A DNA stretch of 7,868 nt from Xanthobacteraceae bacterium (GCA_030037185.1 JASHRR010000750.1:1-7868); one strand, 5' to 3'. Positions 1 through 6,110 are shown, counted from the first letter of the stretch. A program made the numbers and translations. Notes: generated by a model from the letters alone, not told the origin.

Positions 1-393
1 AAGCTCACGCTCGGCGACACCACCATCACGATGTATCTCACGCCGGGCCACACGCTCGGGACGATCTCGACGCTCGTGCCGGTGCGTGATAACGGCCACA
101 TGCATCTTGCCGCCGAATGGGGCGGCACCGGGTTCAATTTCGAGCATTCGCGGGCGCGCTTCGAGACCTACGCAGCGTCGGCCGAGCGCTTCGGCACTAT
201 TGTGGCGCAGGCTGGCGCCGACGTGCATATCGCCAATCACACCAACCAGGACAATTCCCCCGCAAAGATGGCCGCGCTCGAAAAGCGAAAGGCCGGGGAC
301 CCGCACCCCTACGTGGTCGGCACCGACTCGATCCGCCGCTACCTGCGGGTCGCCGAGGAATGTGCCCGCGCCGGCGCCCTGCGGGAAAAATAG
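1..393 (+). CDS. MBL-fold metallo-hydrolase, subclass B3-like, C-terminal part
   Basis: The frame is open from the first base to TAG at 391-393, so the N-terminal part, including the usual HxHxDH zinc site, lies outside the window. The visible 130 residues contain TPGHTLGTIS, where the histidine matches the third ligand of zinc site 1 (His196 of B3 enzymes). IANHTN further on probably supplies the last zinc-2 histidine. The end, DPHPYVVGTDS then RYLRVAEECA, is typical of B3-like MBL proteins of Bradyrhizobium and relatives, many of which are predicted to be exported. The family hydrolyses diverse substrates, including beta-lactams in some members, and the substrate here cannot be told. No clear terminator follows. 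The fold is confident; the function is not. Confidence 0.9.
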   Translation, partial: KLTLGDTTITMYLTPGHTLGTISTLVPVRDNGHMHLAAEWGGTGFNFEHSRARFETYAASAERFGTIVAQAGADVHIANHTNQDNSPAKMAALEKRKAGDPHPYVVGTDSIRRYLRVAEECARAGALREK

Positions 394-469
394 GCCGCCG
401 CCGCGGAGCCTTCACGACCGGCGCCGCCCAGAAGACCCCGCGGCAGCCCCGCCGCCTTCCCGATGCTCA

Positions 470-777
470 GGTGCGTTCGCCGCGCAAACTACGGCGCAGT
501 CGGCGGCGGGACGCAGAGTACCGCGTCGATTCCGGATTTTTCCGGCTTTTGGCTGCATCCGAGGCTCGGATTTAACCCTCCGCTCTCGGCCAGGCCGGTG
601 CGAAACAGGACGCGGTTGGCCTCTCAAGCTGGTGGTCGGCGATTACACACCAATCCGATTCTGAGGCCCGAGCCCGCAGGGCAGTTCGGCGAAATCTCGT
701 TGTCGGGCGGGATTTTTCCGGACCCGGATAGCATGTGTCTGCACAATCCCCTACCCTATATCTTGTGGAATGTATTG
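470..777 (+). pseudogene. Remnant of a secreted 'PDFSGFW' family protein, frameshifted and 3'-truncated
   Basis: Pieces of one protein lie in two plus-strand frames. A signal-peptide end (AFAAQTTAQSAAG) is at about 473-511 in one frame. IPDFSGFWLHPRLGFNPPLS is at 529-588 in another. LVVGDYT at about 632-649 is back in the first frame. NPILRPE, then GEISLSG, FPDPDS and NPLPYILWN are in the second frame from 652 to 771. The last switch fits a 2-base AC insertion: ACACC where ACC is expected, at 647-651. The order and wording match a secreted hypothetical family that I recall from Bradyrhizobium-type genomes, usually about 300 residues with no assigned function. Similarity stops after PYILWN, so the C-terminal two thirds is gone. 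Identification is from memory of the family; the frame switches are read from the sequence. Confidence 0.6.
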
Positions 778-1105
778 TTGAGCCGCTGCAGCCTCAGGAA
801 ATGGATCATAGACTCAGCCGAGAGCCGTTGCAGCTTATTGTGCCTGAAGCGTCACCCAGTTGCCGCGGTCGCTCGACCAACGTACCTGCGTTTTCTCTGT
901 CCCATAGGAATTACCGTCTTCCAGATTGGGCTTTATCTCAGGCCATCGGTCATGTGCGTTGCGATAGCCTAGTCTGGCCGAGGTTAGTTTGGGCACCAAC
1001 GGCTGTGCCGACAACATCAGCGGCACGTTCGAAGTACACCAGCTAACCGACCCACTTTGTGCAACGCCCAAGTCGGGGGAGGTGGGCCATTAGCCGCCAT
1101 CGTCG
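778..1105. other. Intergenic stretch, possible unassigned coding remnant on the minus strand
   Basis: No convincing intact gene is seen. The minus strand is open from about 1071 to 835, and its segment at about 1020-840 reads like real protein (ARLGYRNAHDRWPEIKPN, then GTEKTQVRWSSDRGNWV). I do not recognise a family, and no ribosome binding site marks a start. It may be the tail of an eroded gene. A near repeat, GAGCCGCTGCAGC at 779-791 and GAGCCGTTGCAGC at 820-832, sits where the preceding remnant stops matching its family and may mark a rearrangement point. Confidence 0.3.
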
Positions 1106-1618
1106 TCATCGCATTGAGGCGACCAGGGCGTCGAGCTGATCGAGCGTCACACGCATTCCGGGCTCCATCCCGGAGGCCAGCGCGCCTTCCAACGCGTCCT
1201 TGCTCGGGAAGAGCTGGTGCAGAGTAAGACGAGTCCTGCCCTGGCTCTCATCGAAGGTGGCCGTCACTACGGCCTCGCCGGCGTCGAACATCCGCTCATA
1301 GACCTGTGTGACGACCAGCCGTGAGGGCGGGTTCACCTCCACGTACCGCCCCGAAAACACCTCTGGATTCTTTGGGTCGCGCCCGAACGCGTAGCGGTAG
1401 GTTCCTCCCACGCGCAGGTCCGACTCGCACTCAAAGAGTGACACGCCGAAGGACTTGGGCACCCACCATCGTTTCAGGAGCTCCGGTTTTGTCCATGCGT
1501 CAAAGACAATATGCGCCGGCGCATTGAACGTGCGGGTGACGACCAGCTCACGGTCGGCCGTACGCTCCACGATCGTTTCATTTCTTATGGTGCTCTCACC
1601 TGTCCTTGCCTGCTGCAT
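1106..1618 (-). CDS. SRPBCC (AHSA1 / START-like) domain protein
   Basis: The product has 170 residues and the helix-grip fold of the AHSA1 branch of SRPBCC proteins, which bind hydrophobic ligands in a deep cavity. No reaction can be assigned. Residues 25-52 (ELVVTRTFNAPAHIVFDAWT, then PELLKRWW) are the family's N-terminal strand-helix signature. RVGGTYRY (69-76) and SGRYVEVNPPSRLV (89-102) are the central strands. RTRLTLHQ (128-135) and the final helix from about 150 complete the domain, so it appears whole. The ATG at 1618 is chosen because GGAAGGA lies 8 bases upstream. That start overlaps the last 23 bases of another open frame in the same direction, suggesting that the gene was once the downstream member of an operon. 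Such proteins are commonly co-transcribed with ArsR-type regulators, but none remains here. Confidence 0.9.
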   Translation of the reverse strand: MQQARTGESTIRNETIVERTADRELVVTRTFNAPAHIVFDAWTKPELLKRWWVPKSFGVSLFECESDLRVGGTYRYAFGRDPKNPEVFSGRYVEVNPPSRLVVTQVYERMFDAGEAVVTATFDESQGRTRLTLHQLFPSKDALEGALASGMEPGMRVTLDQLDALVASMR

Positions 1619-1691
1619 CCGATTTTTCCTTCCATTTTAGTTTGGCGACGATCTCGTCCAGCTGCTCGAGCGCATTTCCCAGATGTGCCGA
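1596..1691 (-). pseudogene. Surviving 3' end of a gene upstream of the SRPBCC gene
   Basis: A minus-strand frame runs from just after a stop at 1694-1692 to TGA at 1598-1596. Its 31 codons include LGNALEQLDEIVAKLKWKEK, a soluble amphipathic helix that looks like a real protein tail. It overlaps the start of the SRPBCC gene, as coupled operon genes do. No start codon or ribosome binding site is evident, and nothing recognisable lies further upstream. I read it as the last codons of a partner gene lost by deletion or rearrangement. It could also be a chance frame, so confidence is modest. Confidence 0.35.
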
Positions 1692-1935
1692 TCACGATCG
1701 AGCTATTTGTGAAGCTGCTTAGGGCTACGTGCGTAGTCGGTAGAACCGCTGCTACGCGCGCGGCTCCATCCCTCGCTCGCCGCCACCGTATCGATGTTGC
1801 TGGACGAACGGGCTGGCATTTACGGGCAGCTGAACTCCCCCGCGTGTTTGTGCTGCACCCGGCTGCTCGCCGGCACGGCCGAAGCGAACTGGTTTCGTTG
1901 CCGGATCGGCATGCTGAGCCGGCTGCACGTGGCCG
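1692..1935. other. Gap without a supported gene between two minus-strand loci
   Basis: Open frames on both strands here look like GC-rich noise. One plus-strand frame, 1737-1952, has a cysteine cluster (SPACLCCTRLLAG) and ends just past the convergent GST stop. It has no ribosome binding site or family match that I can name. No terminator hairpin is clear. Confidence 0.3.
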
Positions 1936-2580
1936 TTAGGCCGCATTCTTGAACCCCTCGATCTGTGCCTTCATCGCCCGCTTAAATGCTGGTCGCGCTT
2001 CACAGCGCCCCTTGTAGGTACGCAGTTGAGGATAGCTATCGAGGAGATCTGTGTGGTCGAGAATGCGCAGTACGTCGGCCATCATTAGGTCTCCAGCGGT
2101 GAACTTTCCTTCAAGATAGTCCTTCCCGTCGAGAGCCTTCTCAAGCATTGCCAAGCGATCTCGCACCAGCTTTTCGATCTGGGGTCGCCACTCCTTCGTC
2201 CATTCTTCCCTTGCATGAAAGAAGTCGAGGCTTGCGAGCTGTTGAATCCAGATTTCTACCGAATTGAGCGCTGCGAACACCCACGCGGCAGCGCGTTCGC
2301 GTCTGGCACGATTGTTTGGCAGAAGCTTTTCGCTCTTCTCCGCGACGTAGAGAACAATTGCGCCGCTTTCGAACAGTATAAGGCCGTCTTCCTCAATCGC
2401 AGGCGCTTGGCCGAACGGCTGGCGGGCTAAATGTTCGGGTGACCTTTGTTCAGGCCCTAACGCCAACGTGCGAACGTTGTAAGGCAGACCAGCCTCCTCC
2501 AGCGCCCAGCGCACACGAAAAGCGCGCATAAGAGGCGCCGCAAAGTCCGGAACCCATTTGTAGGTCGTGAGCGTGATCAT
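1936..2580 (-). CDS. Glutathione S-transferase family protein
   Basis: The 214-residue product has the standard two-domain GST layout. The N-terminal thioredoxin-like domain (about 1-82) contains RVRWALEEAGLPYNVRTL (22-39), the cis-proline segment GQAPAI (57-62) and LFESGAIVLYVAE (69-81), whose Glu-Ser pair normally binds the gamma-glutamyl part of glutathione. The helical C-terminal domain (about 90-214) carries the N-capping motif FTAGDLMMAD (160-169), needed for folding in this family. The expected activity is glutathione conjugation or reduction in the cytoplasm; the substrate is unknown. The start is the ATG at 2580, which overlaps the TGA of the upstream SRPBCC gene in the sequence ATGA. 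A longer frame to 2655 exists but would run deep into that gene and has no support. It is the last gene of the ArsR-SRPBCC-GST operon. Confidence 0.93.
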   Translation of the reverse strand: MITLTTYKWVPDFAAPLMRAFRVRWALEEAGLPYNVRTLALGPEQRSPEHLARQPFGQAPAIEEDGLILFESGAIVLYVAEKSEKLLPNNRARRERAAAWVFAALNSVEIWIQQLASLDFFHAREEWTKEWRPQIEKLVRDRLAMLEKALDGKDYLEGKFTAGDLMMADVLRILDHTDLLDSYPQLRTYKGRCEARPAFKRAMKAQIEGFKNAA

Positions 2581-3053
2581 GCGCGAAATCCGTTCTGTTC
2601 GGCCACGGCGATGTTCTCGACGTAGACCTGCTGCTTGTTGAAGAGCGAATTCCACCCGCCGACATGGCTGTCGCGGACGGCTACGCTAGAGAATGGCGCC
2701 TGGTGGAACGTCTGGACCGTATTTCCGTCCCTCTCGGAAAAGGTAACGGTCACCAGCGTGTCGCAATCGCGACCAGACTCCTCGTCCCACTGGAACGTAA
2801 AGACGATGCGCTTGTTATTTTCGACTTCGCGGATGACACCTCCAAACCTGGAAAGACCGTGCTGCTTCGACGTCATGGCGCCGCGCCACGGTCGACCAGG
2901 GGTCAACTCCCAATCTAGCGCGATCGCAGTGAACTTCTCGGGTCCCCACCATCTGAGCATATGATCACGGCTTTCCCAAAGTCGGAAAACAAGGAAGATG
3001 GACGCATTGAACTCACGCTCGATCAGCACTTCATTTTCGTGAAGCTTACTCAC
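2577..3053 (-). CDS. SRPBCC (AHSA1 / START-like) domain protein, operon partner of ArsR
   Basis: The 158-residue product is a second AHSA1-type SRPBCC protein, clearly different in sequence from the one at 1106-1618. Signatures are VLIEREFNASIFLVFRLW (9-26), MLRWWGPEKFTA (32-43), GGVIREVENNKRIVFTFQWD (71-90), TLVTVTFSERDGNTVQTFHQ (99-118) and the closing helix GGWNSLFNKQQVYVE (132-146). The full domain is present. The start is a GTG at 3053 that shares four bases (GTGA) with the stop of the regulator gene, and its own stop overlaps the GST start, so all three genes are probably translationally coupled. Proteins of this kind encoded beside ArsR regulators are thought to bind small hydrophobic ligands. 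No ligand can be inferred. Confidence 0.92.
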   Translation of the reverse strand: MSKLHENEVLIEREFNASIFLVFRLWESRDHMLRWWGPEKFTAIALDWELTPGRPWRGAMTSKQHGLSRFGGVIREVENNKRIVFTFQWDEESGRDCDTLVTVTFSERDGNTVQTFHQAPFSSVAVRDSHVGGWNSLFNKQQVYVENIAVAEQNGFRA

Positions 3054-3400
3054 TGCTTTCTACCTTTCTTCGGCGCTTTGGTGAGCTCCGTCAGAAGTGC
3101 ATCCATCCGATCGAAACTTCCCGACCAAAAATTGCGATACCTCTCCAGCCAGCCATCGACTTGTTTCAGCGGCTCGAGTTCTAGCTTGCACGGACGCCAT
3201 TGCGCCTGACGCCCCCGAGTGATCAGGCCTGCGCCCTCTAGGACTTTAAGATGCCGCGAGATCGAGGGCAGCGAAATGTCGAATGGCTCGGCCAGCTCAT
3301 TCACCGTTGCCTCGCCTTGACTCAATCGAGCAAGGATCGCTCGGCGGGTCGGATCAGCCAACGCCGCCAATGTCACGCTGAGGGGATCACCCATCGCCAT
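3050..3400 (-). CDS. ArsR-family winged-helix repressor
   Basis: The 116-residue product is a complete ArsR-type DNA-binding protein. ALADPTRRAILARLSQGEAT (13-32) is the family's first helices. VNELAEPFDISLPSISRHLK (33-52) holds the helix-turn-helix, with LPSISRHLKVLEGAGLI as recognition helix and turn. TRGRQAQWRPCKLE (61-74) is the wing. No ELCVC-type metal-binding motif is present, so it probably senses something other than metal, as regulators of SRPBCC genes generally do. The ATG at 3400 is preceded by AGGAG with 8 bases between. The stop overlaps the start of the SRPBCC gene. The operator-like palindromes directly upstream suggest that it represses its own operon. Confidence 0.95.
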   Translation of the reverse strand: MAMGDPLSVTLAALADPTRRAILARLSQGEATVNELAEPFDISLPSISRHLKVLEGAGLITRGRQAQWRPCKLELEPLKQVDGWLERYRNFWSGSFDRMDALLTELTKAPKKGRKQ

Positions 3401-3436
3401 ATTTAGCGCTCCTGCTAATTAGCATACACGCTAAAT
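3401..3436 (-). promoter_or_regulatory. Probable ArsR operator overlapping the arsR ribosome binding site
   Basis: ATTTAGCG (3401-3408) and CGCTAAAT (3429-3436) form a perfect 8-base inverted repeat. Between them lies the perfect 12-base palindrome TGCTAATTAGCA (3413-3424). The result is four TTAGC/GCTAA half-sites in symmetrical order within 36 bases. The arsR ribosome binding site AGGAG (3413-3409) lies between two half-sites, and the predicted transcription start falls inside the central palindrome. A dimeric winged-helix repressor bound here would block its own transcription. The symmetry is seen; binding is inferred from position and family. Confidence 0.7.
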
Positions 3437-3460
3437 ACGGTCCCCAGGACCGCTAGTCAA
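3432..3460 (-). promoter_or_regulatory. Candidate promoter of the arsR-SRPBCC-GST operon
   Basis: On the minus strand TTGACT (3460-3455) is a near-consensus -35 element. It is followed after 17 bases by TATTTA (3437-3432), a weaker -10 element. The expected transcription start is near 3425, inside the operator palindrome and about 25 bases before the arsR start codon. The -10 is only a half match, so the assignment rests mainly on the -35, the spacing and the position. Confidence 0.45.
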
Positions 3461-3688
3461 GAGCTGCGGCCATCCTCGATTTCCCGCGTCCGTATCGGCC
3501 GAGAACGTCCGCTGCGCTCACGGACCGCCCTTGCGACTATGTTGGCAGCACGTCCGGTGTACCCCAGATTAAGCTGTTGACCTCTCGCGTCGCTCAACTC
3601 GGCAGCCTTTGGCCACTTGCGGACTCATGCAACGCAACATTAAGCTGGCGCAGTTAGCTATAATCGCTGGTTTCATGCCCACGACGGT

Positions 3689-4270
3689 TTAATCGACCGG
3701 CCGCGTGATAAATGCGATGAACTCGACGCTTGGTCGGACAAGGTGATCTTTGACATAGTGAAATCCGTTCTTGCGTCGGCATATCCTACATATCGTGTGA
3801 CCCCGATAAGCGATTTTATCTGCGATGATCTCTTTCTCGCACAGAGCGTCGAGGAAATCGCGACGTTCGGCCCAACTTTCGTCGGCCTCTGGCCGGGGTC
3901 GCTTACTCGTTTCGTCGGCACTACGTCGCCAAAAGCCCTCAAATTTAGGCCTACCGGCTTCAAACGCCCCCTCTTCTCCCGCCCCAGCCGGGACATAGAA
4001 TGACCAATTACCGTTATCGTGGCGAAGCGCTGCAAATTTGATTTCTGAACCTAGAGGTCCCGCGACTATACACAGCGGAACATGCCATGGTCGCAAAGCA
4101 TTTTCGGCATTAGGCACAACGATGGCTGGTGCGTCCAAAGGAGACCATTGATATTGCCATGGACTCCACCCGCCAAGCGACGCGCTGCGAATCTCGTCAG
4201 CGTTTCGCCCCCGAGGTAACGTGCCCAGCAACCGCCAAGTACCCATATCCCCAATCCGCCTTTCCGACAC
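3689..4270 (-). CDS. Hypothetical protein with a C-terminal CxxC/HxxxxH motif
   Basis: The 193-residue product is one I cannot name. It is soluble, tryptophan-rich near the N-terminus (GTWRLLGTLPRG, GGWSPWQYQWSPLDAPAIVV), with a charged middle (about 110-140) and a conserved-looking end: YRGHTICRICRRKNGFHYV, then VRPSVEFIAFI. The end resembles a family of uncharacterised bacterial proteins in which a CRxC...NG segment is separated from HYVxxHxVRPSxEF by roughly 15-20 residues containing WPEGF. Here the two parts are almost fused, suggesting an in-frame deletion; this comparison is from memory. The cysteines and histidines could bind zinc. The listed start is GTG at 4270. ATG at 4246 is an alternative, and neither has a strong ribosome binding site. 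The frame stays open upstream to a stop at 4399-4397 with no start codon, so the 5' end may be damaged. Confidence 0.6.
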   Translation of the reverse strand: MSERRIGDMGTWRLLGTLPRGRNADEIRSASLGGWSPWQYQWSPLDAPAIVVPNAENALRPWHVPLCIVAGPLGSEIKFAALRHDNGNWSFYVPAGAGEEGAFEAGRPKFEGFWRRSADETSKRPRPEADESWAERRDFLDALCEKEIIADKIAYRGHTICRICRRKNGFHYVKDHLVRPSVEFIAFITRPVD

Positions 4271-4399
4271 GACGTGCGATCCCAGTGCTATCGGCGTATA
4301 CGGGAAGGGGCGTTGTGGGTCTATGCGCCCTCCAGCGTCCTTTACACCGCCCCGAGATTGATTGCGATTCGGCGCAGGAACCTGTGGAACAATCTCTCA

Positions 4400-4837
4400 C
4401 TACCGGTCTGCCTTCGGAGTGCAGGGTTGATCTGGCAGCACCCACTCCGTGCGGGCGAAGCGGGCGAAGGGACGCAAGGCGCCGCAGGGCGCGTAGCCGG
4501 CCCGGAGAAGCTGATCGTTGACAAAGACCTCGCCCAGCAAAGGACCGACGACCAGCAACGCCACTGTACCGCCAAGAATCCATTTCACCGCCGTAAGCGA
4601 CGCCTCAGTCGGCGCCTGCCGCACCAGGTTGGCATCGATGATGAGGCCGGCCAGAAGGACCAGGCCGCCGGCGACAATGAAACCATAGAACATGCCGGGA
4701 CCCGCCATCAGTCGCGGCGCCCCCGTCCGGATGCCATCAAGCAATTCATGCGACTCTATCGCGGCAACTCCACCGGCGCCGGCCGCCACGCAGAGGATCA
4801 GCAGGACAGCCAGCGCGTGGCGGAGTTTCGTCGACAC
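4400..4837 (-). CDS. Small three-helix membrane protein, candidate immunity partner
   Basis: The 145-residue product has three hydrophobic segments: about 6-27 (LRHALAVLLILCVAAGAGGV), 49-69 (MFYGFIVAGGLVLLAGLIID) and 84-106 (WILGGTVALLVVGPLLGEVF). A polar loop lies between the first two and a cysteine-containing tail of about 38 residues follows the third. It is thus an inner-membrane protein of unknown family. The start is the GTG at 4837, 11 bases after the stop of the upstream gene, whose product is a predicted membrane-active protein; a longer frame to 4954 would lie inside that gene. The tight spacing, the size and the membrane topology resemble immunity proteins of pore-forming effectors and colicins. 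That role is inference from context, with no motif proving it. Confidence 0.75.
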   Translation of the reverse strand: MSTKLRHALAVLLILCVAAGAGGVAAIESHELLDGIRTGAPRLMAGPGMFYGFIVAGGLVLLAGLIIDANLVRQAPTEASLTAVKWILGGTVALLVVGPLLGEVFVNDQLLRAGYAPCGALRPFARFARTEWVLPDQPCTPKADR

Positions 4838-4848
4838 CCCCGGCCCGC

Positions 4849-5751
4849 CTACAACGACGGCACGCTGTACCAGCGCAGATCCCTGACCTTGCGCCAAAGA
4901 TAGCCGGCAGCCTGCTCTTCGGTGTCCTCGATGATGCGCCCCATGAAGGCACAAAGCCCTTCATAGGCCCAATCGATTAGCCCCAGCTTGGCCTGCTGCA
5001 CCTGCCGCTCCATGGCATCTGCCCCCGCGGCCAGCATGGTTTTCAGCTTCTCGGTGAGCTTGAAATGGTTATCGATCTTATCAAGTACGTAACCCACGCC
5101 AACGCCCACCACGATCGCCAGAAGCAGCGGGCCAATCGCGAAGGAGCTGACGATCGTTCCGGCCGCCAGGGCCACCGCGCCTGCGGCAACGCTGGTGGCG
5201 ATGGCGACCTTGGTGACGTCACTAGCGATCTGGCCAACAAGCTGGGGGAGTGTCATCTGGTCGGTCAGCACGTAGTCGATCACGTCATAGGCGGTTACGA
5301 GGACGATGGTGAGAATGCCGCCCTCCTTGATCGATTCCATGGCGCCTTTCTTGCCTAGGCCCATGGCGATGACCTTGGGATTCTCGACACCATATTTCGG
5401 GGCCGTAAGGACCTTGCGCAGCCCCGGATAGCCCTTGAGGATGATGTGGGGCACGCCCCGGTACTCCTTGTAGTATACCCGCCCGAACATAGTGCCGAAA
5501 TCAACGATAATTCTCTTCAGCGTCAGGATGTCCAGGCCGGTTGAATAATACTCGGCACCCGTCCGCGGAGTAGACTTCCACTGTTTCCAGATTGCTTTCC
5601 ATTGCCGCCACAAGTCCGCCGCCTTGGCGGCAGTGATGGCGCCCCGCTCCTCCTGCAGGATCAGCCAGAGTTTTGCGGCTGCGTCATCCGACAACACCCA
5701 CAGGGTCTCGTCGGTGGTGATGGTGACGTTGGATGTCCTCTCATTGGCCAT
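4849..5751 (-). CDS. Putative membrane-inserting effector/toxin-like protein (YafU-like C-terminal region)
   Basis: The product has 300 residues. The N-terminal 65 are polar and tryptophan-rich (AADLWRQWKAIWKQW). A middle domain at 92-160 reads VYYKEYRGVPHIILKGYPGL, then LTAPKYGVENPKVIAMGLGK and ILTIVLVTAYDVIDYVL. Next come DVTKVAIATSVAAGAVALAA (179-198) and IGPLLLAIVVGVGVGYVLD (206-224), a Gly/Ala-rich hairpin of two membrane helices, and then KIDNHFKLTEKLKTMLA. This hairpin plus 'LTEKLK' tail resembles E. coli YafU, and the middle resembles C-terminal regions of PAAR/type VI effector proteins; both comparisons are from memory. No PAAR, MIX or signal sequence is visible. ATG 5751 is chosen because GGAAGGGAG lies 8 bases upstream; a start at 5799 would add 16 unlikely residues. 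The membrane protein 11 bases downstream may be its immunity partner. Confidence 0.75.
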   Translation of the reverse strand: MANERTSNVTITTDETLWVLSDDAAAKLWLILQEERGAITAAKAADLWRQWKAIWKQWKSTPRTGAEYYSTGLDILTLKRIIVDFGTMFGRVYYKEYRGVPHIILKGYPGLRKVLTAPKYGVENPKVIAMGLGKKGAMESIKEGGILTIVLVTAYDVIDYVLTDQMTLPQLVGQIASDVTKVAIATSVAAGAVALAAGTIVSSFAIGPLLLAIVVGVGVGYVLDKIDNHFKLTEKLKTMLAAGADAMERQVQQAKLGLIDWAYEGLCAFMGRIIEDTEEQAAGYLWRKVRDLRWYSVPSL

Positions 5752-5758
5752 CGGGGAT

Positions 5759-5787
5759 ACTCCCTTCCGAAACCAACACTCCCTTCC
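5759..5787 (-). repeat. Duplicated ribosome-binding-site-like decamer before the effector gene
   Basis: On the minus strand GGAAGGGAGT occurs at 5787-5778 and again at 5768-5759, 19 bases apart. The second copy is correctly placed for the start at 5751. The first is too far upstream to serve it and may be a relic of duplication. Confidence 0.6.
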
Positions 5788-5858
5788 AAAATCCGACAAT
5801 ACTTTGATCGTCTGTTCTTCCCCTCTCTAACCCAACTTTCTTCAGGACCTCGATATTT

Positions 5859-5877
5859 GCACCGCTGCCTGCGGTGC
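5859..5877 (-). terminator. GC-rich hairpin after the 74-residue ORF, weak terminator candidate
   Basis: GCACCGC (5859-5865), five-base loop, GCGGTGC (5871-5877) is a perfect 7-base stem. It begins 8 bases after the stop of the small minus-strand ORF and lies about 108 bases before the effector start. No T-run follows in the minus direction, so it could be an attenuating or processing hairpin between the two genes instead of a true terminator. Confidence 0.35.
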
Positions 5878-5885
5878 TGATGTTT

Positions 5886-6110
5886 CTAAGTTGCGGTGGC
5901 GCCGCGGGAATCGGCGGCTGGCGCGGGACACCAGTCGTTCGGGCTTGTCCCGCAGGGGCGAGGCCGGTTCTTGGCCCATTCGACGATCTTGGTTGGGTCG
6001 GTCATTGCGTCGGACAGGTCGTGTTCGACCAGCTCTCGCTTTGCGGGCGGATTCCACTCGACGACGCCGGGAGCCGCGGCTGCCGTTTCGTGATCCTCGC
6101 GTTTCGGCAT
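5886..6110 (-). CDS. Small hypothetical protein upstream of the effector-like gene
   Basis: The 74-residue product is polar, has no membrane segment, and contains PGVVEWNPPAKRELVEHDLS followed by DPTKIVEWAKNRPRP. I recognise no family. The start is the ATG at 6110, preceded by GAGAG with a 7-base gap; an upstream ATG at 6167 lacks comparable support. The two cysteines near the end (RPCGTSPNDWCPAP) and the alanine/threonine-rich tail are its only other features. It is transcribed in the same direction as the effector-like and membrane-protein genes and could be an adaptor or an unrelated small gene. Confidence 0.5.
   Translation of the reverse strand: MPKREDHETAAAAPGVVEWNPPAKRELVEHDLSDAMTDPTKIVEWAKNRPRPCGTSPNDWCPAPAADSRGATAT

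Noticed and set aside
117..575. Long plus-strand frame of 152 codons over the end of the MBL gene
   Set aside because: It is arginine-rich, overlaps the confident MBL reading frame and has no family features; typical GC-rich shadow.
1321..1527. Plus-strand frame opposite the SRPBCC gene
   Set aside because: It is fully antisense to a clear AHSA1-domain gene and has low-complexity Arg/Pro/Thr composition.
1737..1952. Plus-strand frame with a cysteine cluster (SPACLCC)
   Set aside because: It has no ribosome binding site or recognisable family; too weak to call a gene, though a search would be cheap.
3659..3664. Perfect TATAAT on the plus strand
   Set aside because: There is no -35 at a suitable distance and no plus-strand gene downstream.
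4274..4903. Plus-strand frame of 209 codons opposite the membrane protein
   Set aside because: It is antisense to a gene with three clear membrane helices; its own product is Arg/Gln-rich without any domain.
4400..5751. A complete type VI secretion locus
   Set aside because: Only a possible effector and immunity gene are seen; no vgrG, hcp, PAAR or tss gene is in the window.
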